Made by a program: the position numbers and the translations under genes. Under the pieces are notes generated by a model that worked only from the letters and a program-made list of their open reading frames with translations, had not been told where the DNA came from and searched no databases. 64,000 bases of DNA from Natribaculum breve (GTDB taxonomy: Archaea; Halobacteriota; Halobacteria; Halobacteriales; Natrialbaceae): contig NZ_CP095390.1 of NCBI RefSeq assembly GCF_023008585.1, positions 2,914,001-2,978,000 on the forward strand, written 5' to 3'. Below are positions 1-8,286 of this stretch, one piece after another (position 1 is the first letter of the stretch; each line of letters opens with the position of its first letter).

Positions 1-176
1 GTCCGATCGTCGCCGCGGACGGGGGCCGTGCCAACGCGGTCGACGCCGGCGACGAGACCGAAGCGCGGAGCGAGCGGACGATGAGACACGTCAGTCACAC
101 GCCGCCGGACGGCTCCGAGGGCGCGAATCGCGTCTTCGAGCGCGGACGCGTACACGTATCCGAGGCCGAGGAATGA
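1..176 (+). CDS. C-terminal end of a small unknown protein upstream of leuC (partial)
   Basis: The frame that begins at base 3 is open through the window edge and stops with TGA at 174-176, overlapping the leuC start codon (ATG at 173). The visible end reads [18 protein letters not shown] at first and finishes VHVSEAEE. It is hydrophilic, with no membrane segment. The 3-base overlap with leuC suggests translational coupling in a branched-chain amino acid operon. In haloarchaea a small unknown ORF often lies between ilvC and leuC, but I cannot see the upstream gene. No function can be assigned. Confidence 0.55.
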   Translation, partial: PIVAADGGRANAVDAGDETEARSERTMRHVSHTPPDGSEGANRVFERGRVHVSEAEE

Positions 177-1591
177 GCGAGGGAACACTGTACGACAAGG
201 TCTGGGATCGCCACAAGGTGACGACGCTGCCGACCGGACAGGATCAGCTGTTCGTCGGCCTCCACCTCATCCACGAGGTGACGAGTCCACAGGCGTTCGG
301 GATGCTCCGGGAGCGCGACCTCGAGGTCGCCTACCCCGATCTGACCCACGCGACGGTCGACCACATCGTCCCGACCTCGAGCAAGGACCGTCCCTACGCC
401 GACGACGCGGCAGAGGAGATGATGGCCGAACTCGAGGAGAACGTCCGCGAGGCGGGCATCGACTTCTCGCACCCGGAGACGGGCGATCAGGGCATCGTCC
501 ACGTCATCGGGCCGGAACAGGGGCTGACCCAGCCGGGGACGACGATCGTCTGTGGCGACAGCCACACCTCGACTCACGGTGCGTTCGGCGCGCTCGCCTT
601 TGGCATCGGCACCTCCCAGATCCGGGACGTGCTCGCGACGGGCACCGTCGCGATGGAGAAACAGAAGGTCCGCCGGATCGAGATCAACGGCGAACTCCCG
701 GAGGGTGTCGAGGCGAAAGACGTCATCCTCGAGATCATCCGTCGGCTCGGCACCGAGGGCGGCGTCGGCTACGTCTACGAGTACGCCGGCGACGTCGTCG
801 AGAACATGGACATGGAAGGCCGGATGTCGATCTGTAACATGTCCATCGAGGGCGGTGCCCGCGCGGGCTACGTCAACCCCGACGAGACCACCTACGAGTG
901 GCTCGAGGGCCGCGATGCGGTCCCAGAGGGGGAGGCCTTCGAGGAGCGAAAGGAGTACTGGGAGTCCATCAGGTCCGACGAGGACGCCGAGTACGACGAC
1001 GTCGTGACGATCGACGCCAGCGAACTCGAGCCAGTCGTCACGTGGGGCACCACGCCGGGTCAGGGCGTCGGCGTCACCGAGCCGATCCCGGATCCCGAAG
1101 ACCTGCCCGAAGACAAACAGGACACCGCACGACGCGCACAGGAGCACATGGGCGTCGAGCCCGGCGAGACGATGGAGGGGTATCCCATCGACGTCGCCTT
1201 CCTGGGTTCGTGTACGAACGCACGCCTGCCCGACCTGCGACGAGCCGCGACGATCGTCGAGGGCCGGGAGGTCGACCCCGACGTCCGGGCGATGGTCGTC
1301 CCGGGCAGCCAGCGCGTGAAAGCAGCCGCCGAAGCGGAAGGCCTCGACGAGATCTTCAAAGAGGCCGGCTTCGAGTGGCGCGGTGCGGGCTGTTCGATGT
1401 GCCTGGGCATGAACGAAGACCAGCTCGAGGGCGACGAGGCCTCCGCCTCGTCGTCGAACCGCAACTTCGTCGGCCGTCAGGGATCGAAAGACGGCCGGAC
1501 GGTCCTGATGAACCCCCGGATGGTCGCCGCGGCGGCGATCGAAGGGGAGGTAACTGACGTCCGCGAGATCAAGGAGGTGAGCCCGCAATGA
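173..1591 (+). CDS. leuC: 3-isopropylmalate dehydratase large subunit
   Basis: LeuC with LeuD isomerises 2-isopropylmalate to 3-isopropylmalate in cytoplasmic leucine synthesis. The 472-residue protein has the usual aconitase-family length. It carries [10 protein letters not shown] near residue 127 and the three [4Fe-4S] ligand cysteines: GSCTNARL near residue 346 and GCSMCLGMN near residues 406-409. The ATG at 173 overlaps the stop of the preceding small ORF, and the TGA at 1589-1591 overlaps the leuD ATG by 4 bases, so leuC-leuD-leuB form one operon. Homoaconitase is the main alternative for this family, but the neighbouring leuD and leuB favour leucine synthesis. Confidence 0.95.
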   Translation: MSEGTLYDKVWDRHKVTTLPTGQDQLFVGLHLIHEVTSPQAFGMLRERDLEVAYPDLTHATVDHIVPTSSKDRPYADDAAEEMMAELEENVREAGIDFSHPETGDQGIVHVIGPEQGLTQPGTTIVCGDSHTSTHGAFGALAFGIGTSQIRDVLATGTVAMEKQKVRRIEINGELPEGVEAKDVILEIIRRLGTEGGVGYVYEYAGDVVENMDMEGRMSICNMSIEGGARAGYVNPDETTYEWLEGRDAVPEGEAFEERKEYWESIRSDEDAEYDDVVTIDASELEPVVTWGTTPGQGVGVTEPIPDPEDLPEDKQDTARRAQEHMGVEPGETMEGYPIDVAFLGSCTNARLPDLRRAATIVEGREVDPDVRAMVVPGSQRVKAAAEAEGLDEIFKEAGFEWRGAGCSMCLGMNEDQLEGDEASASSSNRNFVGRQGSKDGRTVLMNPRMVAAAAIEGEVTDVREIKEVSPQ

Positions 1592-2259
1592 GCGACGAAG
1601 TCGAGATCCCGAGCGTCGAGGAGGTGTCCGGTACCGGTGTCGCGATCCGCGGCAACGACATCGACACCGACCAGATCATCCCGGCGCGCTTTATGAAGGT
1701 CGTCACGTTCGACGGCCTCGGGCAGTTCGCCTTTTTCGACCAGCGGTTTGAAAGCGCGACTCCGGAGGAGTCGCGAGACGGAGACGGCGACGCCGTCGTA
1801 GCCGACGAGCAAAAAGACCACCCGATGAACGATCCCGAGCACAAAGACGCCTCGGTGATGGTGGTCAACGCCAACTTCGGCTGTGGCTCCTCGCGCGAAC
1901 ACGCCCCGCAGGCGCTGATGCGCTGGGGCATCGACGCGCTGATCGGCGAGAGCTTCGCCGAAATCTTCGCGGGCAACTGCCTCGCACTCGGCATTCCGAC
2001 GGTGACGGCCGACGAGGAGACCATCGCGGAGCTACAGGAGTGGGTCGAGGAGAACCCCGACGGCGAACTCGAGATCGACGTCGCCGACGAGACCGTCACC
2101 TACGACGGGAAGACGGTCGACGTCACCGTCGACGAGGCCCAGCGCAAGGCGCTCGTCGAGGGCGTCTGGGACACGACGGCGCTGATGAAGGCGAACGCCG
2201 ACGCGATCGAGGAGACGGCCGAATCGCTGCCGTACGTAGAAGACGGGAAACGCGTATGA
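1588..2259 (+). CDS. leuD: 3-isopropylmalate dehydratase small subunit
   Basis: This is the swivel-domain partner of LeuC, 223 residues. Signature motifs are [12 protein letters not shown] near residue 27 and [15 protein letters not shown] near residue 95. Both ends overlap neighbours by 3-4 bases (leuC stop, leuB ATG at 2256). One oddity lies between FDQRF and HPMNDP, where LeuD proteins usually have only a few residues. Here there is an extra acidic stretch of about 20 residues ([10 protein letters not shown], then [11 protein letters not shown]). The DNA coding for it contains a perfect 9-bp-arm hairpin at 1755-1775, described separately. Confidence 0.94.
   Translation: MSDEVEIPSVEEVSGTGVAIRGNDIDTDQIIPARFMKVVTFDGLGQFAFFDQRFESATPEESRDGDGDAVVADEQKDHPMNDPEHKDASVMVVNANFGCGSSREHAPQALMRWGIDALIGESFAEIFAGNCLALGIPTVTADEETIAELQEWVEENPDGELEIDVADETVTYDGKTVDVTVDEAQRKALVEGVWDTTALMKANADAIEETAESLPYVEDGKRV
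1755..1775. repeat. Perfect hairpin inside the extra segment of leuD
   Basis: CGCGACTCC is followed by the 3-base spacer GGA and then its exact reverse complement GGAGTCGCG. Just downstream, GACGGCGACGCCGTC (1781 onward) is a second small palindrome. Both lie inside the stretch that looks inserted relative to ordinary LeuD proteins, and the frame is maintained. Confidence 0.7.
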
Positions 2260-3236
2260 GCTACGAGATCACCGTCATCCCCGGCGATGGCATCGGCCAG
2301 GAGGTCGTCCCGGCGGCGGTCGACGTCCTCGAGTCGCTCGACGTCGACTTCGAGTTCGTCGAGGCCGAGGCCGGCGACCACGTCAAAGAAGAGACCGGCG
2401 AGGCCCTGCCCCAGGAGACCTACGATCTGGCGGCCTCGACCGACGCGACGCTGTTCGGCGCCGCCGGCGAGACGGCGGCGGACGTCATCCTCCCGCTGCG
2501 GGAGGCCGTCGACTCGTTCGTCAACGTCCGGCCCGCCACGGCCTTCCCCGGCGTCGACGCCGTTCGTCCGGAGACCGATCTGATCTTCCTGCGCGAGAAC
2601 ACCGAGGGCGTCTACTCGGGTCACGAGGATCGGCTCACGGAAGACGTCTCGACGCTCACTCGCGTCGTCACGGAATCCGCCTCCCGGCGACTCGCCGAGT
2701 ACGCCTGCGAGTTCGTCACGGAGCACGGTCACGACGGCTTTACGGTCGTCCACAAGGCGAACGTGATGCGCGAGACCGACGGCCTGTTCCGCGAGACGGT
2801 CCTCGAGGTCGCCGACGACCACGGCGTCGAGACCGACGAGGTGCTGATGGACGCCTTCGCGACGCGGGTCTGTCTCGACCCCGAGCAGTTCGACGTCGTC
2901 GTCTGTCCGAACCTCGCGGGCGACGTCCTCTCGGATCTGGCGGCGGGGCTGGTCGGCGGGCTCGGCCTCCTGCCGAGCGCGAACGTCGGCCCGGAGCGCG
3001 CGCTGTTCGAACCCGTCCACGGCACCGCACCAGACATCGCCGGCGAGAGCGTCGCCAACCCCGCGGCGAAGATCATCTCCGCCGCGATGATGCTCGAGTA
3101 CTTCGGCCACGACGACGAAGCCGGGGCCGTTCGTGAGGCGGTCGAGGACGTCCTCGAGAACGGCCCGCGCACGCCCGACCTCGGTGGCGACGCCTCGACC
3201 GAGGACGTAGCGAGCGCCGTGATCGACCGGCTCTGA
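2256..3236 (+). CDS. leuB: 3-isopropylmalate dehydrogenase
   Basis: This NAD-dependent oxidative decarboxylase acts after LeuCD in leucine synthesis. The ATG at 2256 overlaps the leuD stop and gives 326 residues, starting [20 protein letters not shown]. The long upstream extension of the same frame runs inside leuD and is not coding. Family motifs are [12 protein letters not shown] (substrate loop), [14 protein letters not shown], and [14 protein letters not shown] with metal-binding Asp residues. [13 protein letters not shown] marks the cofactor site. The family includes homoisocitrate and isocitrate dehydrogenases, but operon position makes leuB most likely. The stop is TGA followed by TAC, a context noted elsewhere in this window. 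Confidence 0.93.
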   Translation: MSYEITVIPGDGIGQEVVPAAVDVLESLDVDFEFVEAEAGDHVKEETGEALPQETYDLAASTDATLFGAAGETAADVILPLREAVDSFVNVRPATAFPGVDAVRPETDLIFLRENTEGVYSGHEDRLTEDVSTLTRVVTESASRRLAEYACEFVTEHGHDGFTVVHKANVMRETDGLFRETVLEVADDHGVETDEVLMDAFATRVCLDPEQFDVVVCPNLAGDVLSDLAAGLVGGLGLLPSANVGPERALFEPVHGTAPDIAGESVANPAAKIISAAMMLEYFGHDDEAGAVREAVEDVLENGPRTPDLGGDASTEDVASAVIDRL

Positions 3237-3263
3237 TACGGTCTGCTGTCCCGATTTCCCGGC

Positions 3264-3288
3264 GTAACCGCATGGCGGTCGCGGTTAC
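3264..3288. repeat. Inverted repeat after the leu operon
   Basis: GTAACCGC at 3264-3271 is repeated inverted as GCGGTTAC at 3281-3288 with a 9-base loop, 28 bases after the leuB stop. It could fold in the 3' end of the leuCDB transcript or be a protein site. No T-run follows directly, so a terminator role is only a guess. Confidence 0.4.
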
Positions 3289-3424
3289 ACCGGAAACGAC
3301 GGACGGTCGTCCGTATGGGGACTGTCGGTCGGTTCGACGCGTTTTTCGAACGCACACGCTCTTACGTGGACTCGAGTGTCGAGCGACGACGCAGTATGAA
3401 TGGTGCTGACGATTCTCGTTCATC

Positions 3425-3432
3425 TTTTATAT
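3425..3432 (+). promoter_or_regulatory. TATA box of the thiolase gene
   Basis: TTTTATAT lies about 25-30 bases before the ATG at 3455, the spacing of a leaderless haloarchaeal transcript. Confidence 0.6.
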
Positions 3433-4193
3433 CGATCGCGGTGGTCCGGGGGCTATGACCGACGTCGTTCTCGTCGACGCGGCGCGCACGCCACACGGAC
3501 GATTCCTCGGCTCGCTCGCGGACGTCTCGGCGATCGAACTCGGGACGACCGCCCTCGATGGGCTGCTCGAGCGGACCGCCTTCTCGAGGGAGGCGATCGA
3601 CTGGGTCGGGCTGGGGAACGCGATCCAGGCCGGGCTCGGGCAGGTGCCCGCACGGCAGGTTGCGGTGAACGCCGACCTCTCCGACTCGGTGGCAGCGACG
3701 ACGATCAACGAGGCCTCCGGCTCGGGCCTGCGGGCGATCGCCCTCGCGACGGATCGGATCGCGTCCGGTCGGATCGACGCGGCCGTCGCCGGCGGCATGG
3801 AGTCGATGTCGAACGCGCCGTACCTCGTTCCCGACATGCGCCAGGGGAGACGCCACGGCGACGCGACGCTCGTCGACGCGATGATTCGCGACGCGCTGTG
3901 GGACGAGACCTACGACGCCCACATGGGCACGCTCACGGAGGAACTCGTCGACCGGCTCGACGTCAGCCGGGAACGCCAGGACGAGTACGCACTCCACAGT
4001 CACCGGCGGGCGGCAGCGGCCGTCGAGGAGGGGGTCTTCGACCCGGAGATCGTCCCCGTGGTGACGCCAGAGGGCGAACTCGCCGAAGACGAGGGGCCGC
4101 GACCGGACACCTCCCTCGAGGTACTTTCCGACCTCGACCCGTCGTTCGACCCCGACGGGACGATCACGGCGGGCAACGCCTCGGACCTGATAC

Positions 4194-4727
4194 TCACGGA
4201 CATAAGTACGTAAAGACATCTGGCACGTTGATCTCGTCCAGTGCACAGAGAGCAGCATCACGAAGTTCGTCAAGCGTTTCGAATAGGCGGTTGCCGAGTG
4301 ATTGATCGAGTTGTCGCCAGCACTCTTCCGCGGGGTTCAGCTCTGGTGAACCCCGCGGAAGGTAACACAGTTCGATCGGAGTACCTTCAACGAACTCTTG
4401 GACTCTGTTCGCCGTGAAATACGAGGCGTTGTCGAGGACAACGCAGATTTTCTCGCCGAACTCGGTCTGGAGAGCGTCCAGAAAACGAATCGTCGTGTCG
4501 CTGTTGAAGTTCTCTTCGCAGGGGAGAAAGAACGTCTCATCAGTATCGCTGACTGCACCGAGAAGTTTGATGCTGTCCCACGCGCCCGTCACCGGGAGTG
4601 ACGGGCGCTCACCCTTGGGAAACCATGCGTGAATCAGTGTCGAGAGAACCTGTCGCGTCTGATCAATGGCTAAGATCGTGTATTCGTCGTCCAGGTTGTC
4701 GCGCTTTTTTTGAACCCGTCTTGCCAT
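4194..4727 (-). CDS. IS630-type transposase, second frame (DDE catalytic part)
   Basis: This frame holds the DDE triad: Asp in ILAIDQT, Asp in VVLDNASYF, and Glu in SPELNPAEECW. Counting from the second Asp to the Glu gives a 34-residue spacing, standard for IS630. The annotated ATG at 4727 lies inside the upstream frame, so independent initiation is possible, but -1 frameshifting from the first frame at the A7 run is more plausible. The frame ends within the terminal repeat, with the stop at 4194-4196. The last residues are VPDVFTYLCP. Confidence 0.87.
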   Translation of the reverse strand: MARRVQKKRDNLDDEYTILAIDQTRQVLSTLIHAWFPKGERPSLPVTGAWDSIKLLGAVSDTDETFFLPCEENFNSDTTIRFLDALQTEFGEKICVVLDNASYFTANRVQEFVEGTPIELCYLPRGSPELNPAEECWRQLDQSLGNRLFETLDELRDAALCALDEINVPDVFTYLCP

Positions 4728-5215
4728 GCTTCCTGTGCTCTCTCATCGGATTTGTGAAACTCCGGCCGGGCTGTCTTCCAGGACAGCCCGGCCTCGGTCA
4801 TCAATCGTCGAACGTGACGCTCACTGTACTCAACGTCGAATTCCTCGGCGAGATAGTGACGAGCTAGTGGAACGGACCACGCAGGCGCGTCAAGTCCAAC
4901 TTCCTCTGGAGACTTGTGAAGCGCTTCAACGAACTGTTCATGCTCTTTGTCGGAGAGTTTTGAGGGCCTTCCTGAACGGTGCTCGTCGTAGACGACCTCC
5001 TCGAACGGCTCGTCGGCGAGCCGTTCGAGTCGATCAAGCCACCGCGAGAGCCAGCCAGCAGTGTATCCATAGCGTTCAGCGACCTCTTGTAGCGTTGCAC
5101 CGTCTTCTTCAAGGTAATTGATCGCCGCCATGAGCCGTTGTGATGGCTTTTTTCCCTCGACCTCCGCCAAGGCCTGGCGGAGGTCTTCGGTAGAGACGTT
5201 GTCGAGAGAGGTCAT
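4670..5215 (-). CDS. IS630-type transposase, first frame (DNA-binding part)
   Basis: This 181-residue product has helix-turn-helix segments near residues 40-65 (LQEVAERYGYTAGWLSRWL) and again near residues 125-155 (SERHVRRLMTEAGLSWK), as in the N-terminal half of IS630 transposases. It ends shortly after an A7 run (T7 at 4705-4711 on the plus strand). The catalytic part lies in the -1 frame downstream, so a fusion protein probably arises by -1 ribosomal slippage on the A7. A simple inactivating frameshift is the alternative, but the frames join without losing conserved sequence. Confidence 0.85.
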   Translation of the reverse strand: MTSLDNVSTEDLRQALAEVEGKKPSQRLMAAINYLEEDGATLQEVAERYGYTAGWLSRWLDRLERLADEPFEEVVYDEHRSGRPSKLSDKEHEQFVEALHKSPEEVGLDAPAWSVPLARHYLAEEFDVEYSERHVRRLMTEAGLSWKTARPEFHKSDERAQEAWQDGFKKSATTWTTNTRS

Positions 5216-5723
5216 ATCGGAGTAACGTGCTTTTCTTTGAAATATTTTTGGCTGACAGTATGAGCGACGGGGCAGGCTGTGTCCTGCTGGCGAGCGACGA
5301 CGCCGCCCGCGACGCCGGCGTCGATCCGCTGGCTCGCGTGGTCGACTACGCCGTCGCCTACGACGACCCGAAGTGGTTCGGTACCGCCGTCGGCGACGCC
5401 GTCGCGTCGCTGCTCGAGGCGAACGACCTCGCCGTCTCCGACGTCGACCACTTCGAGATCAACGAGGCGTTCGCCGCGCCGATGGTGCACGTCCTGGATC
5501 GACTCGAGATCCCCGAGGAGAGGTTCAATCCTCACGGCGGCGCGATCGCGCTCGGCCACCCGATCGGAGCCAGCGGCGGTATCCTCACGACGACGCTCGC
5601 CCACTCGCTCGCGGCTGCGGACGCGACCCGCGGCGTGGTCGGGATGAGCGTCGGTGGCGGCGGCGGGATCGCGGCCCTGCTCGAGCGGTGAGCCGGCTCT
5701 TCCACTCGCTGAGGGGCGACCTG

Positions 5724-5731
5724 TAATATAT
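5724..5731 (+). promoter_or_regulatory. TATA box of the alpha/beta hydrolase gene
   Basis: TAATATAT is centred about 29 bases before the ATG at 5757. It supports that start over the in-frame ATG at 5730, which would lie inside the TATA element. Confidence 0.6.
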
Positions 5732-5756
5732 GCCGCTGGTCGTGGTATCCCGGGCC

Positions 5757-6821
5757 ATGTCCCGAGACGACACGCTCTCCGGCGTCGACTCCCGTACGGT
5801 TTCGACCGACCGCCTCGAGACGCACGTTCTAGAGTGTGGCGATCCGAACGGCGAGCCGGTCGTCTTCTTGCACGGCAACGTCTCCTCCTCGCGGTTCTGG
5901 GAGGACACGCTGGCCGCCCTCGAGACGGACTACTACGCCGTCGCGCCCGACATGCGAGGGTACGGCGACAGCGAGACGAAGCCGGTCGACGCGACCAGCG
6001 GCCTCGGCGACTTCACCGCCGACCTCGAGGCGCTCCTGTCGGCACTCGACGTCGACGAGTCGGTCACGCTCGTCGGCTGGTCGAACGGCGGCGGCGTCGC
6101 GATGGACTACGCGACCGCCAACCCCGACGCCGTCGACGCGCTCGTGCTCGTCAACCCGCTGTCGCCGTACGGCTTCGGTGGGACGAAAGACGTCGAGGGG
6201 ACGGCGTGTTTCCCCGACTACGCCGGCTCCGGCGGCGGGATGGCGAACTGGGAGTTCGTCACCGGACTCGAGCACCGCCTCCGCGAGGACGAGGGTGAGG
6301 CGAACCCGCGAACCATCCTCCGGTCGTTCTACGTCGACTCGAGCCACGAGTTCGACCCCGACCGCGAGGAGTCGTATCTCACCGGGATGCTCGATACCGC
6401 GGTCGGCGAGCAGCACTACCCCGGGTCGGTACGCGACAGCGAGAACTGGCCCGGCGTCGCACCCGGCGAGACGGGCGTGAACAACGCCATCTCGCCGAAG
6501 TACTGCGACCTGTCCGACCTCGTCGAGATCGATTCGAAACCCCCGGTCCTGTGGGTTCGCGGTGCGAACGACGTGATCGTCTCCAACGAGTCGCTTTTCG
6601 ACCTCGGAACGCTGGGTCGGATGGGCGAGGTAGACGGCTGGCCCGGAGACGACGTCTTCCCGCCCCAGCCGATGGTCGACCAGACCCGCGCCGTCCTCGA
6701 GTCCTACGAGGACCGGGGCGGGACGTTCGAGGAAGTCGTCTTCGACGACGTCGGCCACTCGCCACACGTCGAAGCCCCCGACGAGTTCCGGGACCGACTC
6801 GACGACGTGCTCGAGGCGTGA
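5757..6821 (+). CDS. Alpha/beta-fold hydrolase
   Basis: This 354-residue cytoplasmic hydrolase has FLHGNVSSSRFW near residue 40 (oxyanion region) and the nucleophile elbow GWSNGG with Ser near residue 109. An acid is probably in the WVRGANDVIV segment, and the C-terminal DVGHSPHVE supplies the catalytic His. The lid between the elbow and the acid is long. The substrate cannot be told from sequence; haloalkane dehalogenase-like, epoxide hydrolase-like and esterase activities are all possible. The gene follows the broken thiolase and is followed within 12 bases by palindromic element copy 1. The start at 5757 (MSRDDTLSGV) was chosen from the TATA spacing. Confidence 0.85.
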   Translation: MSRDDTLSGVDSRTVSTDRLETHVLECGDPNGEPVVFLHGNVSSSRFWEDTLAALETDYYAVAPDMRGYGDSETKPVDATSGLGDFTADLEALLSALDVDESVTLVGWSNGGGVAMDYATANPDAVDALVLVNPLSPYGFGGTKDVEGTACFPDYAGSGGGMANWEFVTGLEHRLREDEGEANPRTILRSFYVDSSHEFDPDREESYLTGMLDTAVGEQHYPGSVRDSENWPGVAPGETGVNNAISPKYCDLSDLVEIDSKPPVLWVRGANDVIVSNESLFDLGTLGRMGEVDGWPGDDVFPPQPMVDQTRAVLESYEDRGGTFEEVVFDDVGHSPHVEAPDEFRDRLDDVLEA

Positions 6822-6832
6822 CCGCGTCCTCA

Positions 6833-6910
6833 TACTGCCGGACGTAAGTCGTGAAAGATTCTCGCCGTCCCGGGGTGGCGAGAATCTTCACACAGTTACG
6901 TCCGATAGTA
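6833..6910 (-). mobile_element. 78-bp palindromic element, copy 1 (on the dphB stop codon)
   Basis: The element runs TACTGCCGG... to ...CCGATAGTA, flanked by TCA at 6830-6832 and 6911-6913. The right TCA is the reverse complement of the TGA stop of dphB. The reverse complement of this copy is identical to copies 2 and 4. It is an imperfect palindrome over its full length with a perfect 12-bp stem (AAGATTCTCGCC and its complement). It lies between two convergent genes and may serve as a shared hairpin at both 3' ends. Confidence 0.93.
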
Positions 6911-7699
6911 TCAGGCGATCTCGAGGTCCTCGCGGTCCGCACCGGCGAGTTCGACCAGCGCGTCGGCCTCCAGGAGGTGCAGTTCGCCGGGAACCACGAG
7001 CAGGTGGAGCGGATCGCCGAAGTCACGTTCGGCGAGGTCGGCCATCGTCGCCGCCTCGACGAGCGGGTCGGGACTACCGGCGCGGGCGACGACGACGCCG
7101 ACGAGGTCGGGGTACTCCGCGGCCAGGAGTTCGGCCCCGACGTCGGCGGTCATGTACTCGTCGTCCTCGACTCGCTCGTGGCCGACTTTGATGTCCAGGT
7201 AGACGACGGTGTGGAGGCCCCGCTCGCGGTTCTCCTCGATGGTCTCCGTGACGCTCGCGGGCAGGCCGTCGGCCCCGTGAGCGTAGGGAAACGGCAGGGT
7301 GGTCGCCTTCCCGAAGCGGTAGTTCTGTAAGCCGGTCAGCGAACTCGTGGCCGTCTGGGCGGTGACGCCGTGGATCACCCGCGTCTCGATCCCGCGCTCG
7401 TGGGCCCGGAGTCGGAGGTCGACGTGGGTCGTCGAGATCATCGTGTCGCCCGCGGTGAAAAAGGCCACGTCCTCGGTTTCGGCGGCCTCGAGGATCTCGT
7501 CGGGGTGCTGTTCGACGCCCGCCCGATCGCGGACCTCGATCTCGATCTCGTGGTGGGCCTCGAGGTCGGAGACTGTCGTCCCGATCAACTCGCTGGTGTA
7601 GAACTCGGCGTAGGCGCGGTCTGCCGCACGAAGCGCCTCCTGGCCCTCGACGGTGATCGATCGTTCGTCGTAGAGGCCGAGGCCGATGAAGGTGAGCAT
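6911..7699 (-). CDS. dphB: Diphthine synthase (SAM-dependent)
   Basis: DphB methylates the modified histidine of elongation factor 2 in diphthamide synthesis. The ATG at 7699 gives 262 residues beginning MLTFIGLGLYDERSITVEG, the conserved N terminus of the family. Tetrapyrrole-methylase-fold motifs are FFTAGDTMISTTHVDLRL and VIHGVTAQTATSSLTGLQNYRFG. LDIKVGHERV and VVARAGSPDP follow. The longer upstream reading frame adds no conserved sequence. The stop codon TGA is the target duplication of palindromic element copy 1. Confidence 0.94.
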   Translation of the reverse strand: MLTFIGLGLYDERSITVEGQEALRAADRAYAEFYTSELIGTTVSDLEAHHEIEIEVRDRAGVEQHPDEILEAAETEDVAFFTAGDTMISTTHVDLRLRAHERGIETRVIHGVTAQTATSSLTGLQNYRFGKATTLPFPYAHGADGLPASVTETIEENRERGLHTVVYLDIKVGHERVEDDEYMTADVGAELLAAEYPDLVGVVVARAGSPDPLVEAATMADLAERDFGDPLHLLVVPGELHLLEADALVELAGADREDLEIA

Positions 7700-7743
7700 A
7701 GCGAGCGTAGCGCCGTCGCGTATTATAACGCTATCGACCCCGC

Positions 7744-8184
7744 CTAGCCGGTCGGTGACACGAGGACGGACGCGAGGAAAACCAGCGGAACCGCAAACAC
7801 GACGACGTACCAGAACGTCGCCCCGATGGGAGGGGCCCACGTCCGAAGGCCGTACCCGGCCGGACCCCAATCGAGACCTGCCCGTTGGAGGGGACTCCCG
7901 TTAGCAGGGACACTTCCCCCCACGTAGACGGCCGAGAGGTACATTACCAAGTTCACGAGCGCGTTTGACAGTGCGGCGTCCGCGGGCGAAACGGACGCAA
8001 ACACGAGGCCCGTTCCGACGAGAAACGGTAGCGATAGCGCCACGGCGACGTAGCCCCCGACGGTCGAACGGGACGGCGGCAACCGCCGGAAGAGCGCCCG
8101 AAGACGCCCGGAGAGCAACACCGGACACCGGAGGACCGAGGCCACGAGTCCGGGGCTGACCAGGAGAAACGCGTATTCGAGCAT
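7744..8184 (-). CDS. Unknown four-helix membrane protein
   Basis: This 146-residue protein has hydrophobic segments near residues 4-20, 42-62, 70-90 and 115-142 (GATFWYVVVFAVPLVFLASV). It is therefore an integral membrane protein with loops rich in Arg and Pro. No family motif is recognised. It is divergent from the lipoprotein gene at 8287, with about 100 bases between them. It resembles small hypothetical membrane proteins common in haloarchaea. Confidence 0.6.
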   Translation of the reverse strand: MLEYAFLLVSPGLVASVLRCPVLLSGRLRALFRRLPPSRSTVGGYVAVALSLPFLVGTGLVFASVSPADAALSNALVNLVMYLSAVYVGGSVPANGSPLQRAGLDWGPAGYGLRTWAPPIGATFWYVVVFAVPLVFLASVLVSPTG

Positions 8185-8261
8185 CGACGTGGGATAGGGT
8201 GTGGCGGTCGGTATCTACTCGTCATCTGTTTCTCGCTCGGAAACTCTGGTTGACGGTTGAT

Positions 8262-8270
8262 GTATATATA
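8262..8270 (+). promoter_or_regulatory. TATA box of the lipoprotein gene
   Basis: TATATATAC lies about 20-25 bases before the ATG at 8287 in an A/T-rich patch, consistent with a leaderless transcript. Confidence 0.6.
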
Positions 8271-8286
8271 CTAATAAGAACGGTGT

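Larger units (their letters stand above)
4191..5260 (-). mobile_element. IS630-type insertion sequence, 1,070 bp, apparently intact
   Basis: The element starts TACTCACGGACATAAGT and ends GCTGACAGTA. It is flanked by TGA at 4188-4190 and 5261-5263. The interrupted thiolase motif shows that the net insertion is 1,073 bp, so the duplicated sequence is best read as TGA and not the TA usual for the family. It carries two overlapping transposase frames on the minus strand. Its outer 26 bases on the left match the ends of the 78-bp palindromic elements at 19 positions, and those elements have the same TGA flanks. No other copy of this IS is in the window. Confidence 0.9.
3455..5691 (+). pseudogene. 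Thiolase (acetyl-CoA C-acyltransferase family), disrupted by an IS630-type element
   Basis: The gene encoded a thiolase of about 390 residues. The 5' part (3455-4190) runs to ...TITAGNASDL. The 3' part resumes at 5264 and ends at 5691 (SDGAGCVLLAS..., NEAFA, NPHGGAIALGHPIGASGG, GGGGG). Removing 4191-5260 plus one copy of the flanking TGA restores GNASDLSDGAG, the conserved thiolase motif. The usual nucleophilic Cys is Ser88 (TINEASGSGLRA), and the C-terminal Cys position is also Ser (VGMSVGGG). I recall haloarchaeal beta-ketothiolases described with Ser in place of Cys, so this may be native. No DUF35/OB-fold partner gene is adjacent. The 5' ORF now stops at 4213 inside the IS. The 3' part could only be made by re-initiation. 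Confidence 0.9.

Noticed and set aside
95..1588. Long minus-strand open frame opposite leuC (about 497 codons), and similar long antisense frames opposite leuB, the DHH gene, mnhA, elp3, lhr and the RND genes
   Set aside because: High G+C DNA with GAC/GTC-rich codons leaves antisense frames open. The translations have no family motifs, while the opposite strand encodes recognised proteins.
4190..5262. TA as the target duplication of the IS630-type element and the MITEs
   Set aside because: It fails to restore the thiolase or oxidoreductase reading frames, whereas a TGA/TCA duplication restores both.
6851..7330. Open frame starting inside element copy 1 (MKDSRRPGVARIF...), with related starts at 34646 and on the minus strand near 33649 and 37179
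   Set aside because: The shared N terminus is only the palindromic element read in another frame, and the rest is antisense or out of frame to real genes.
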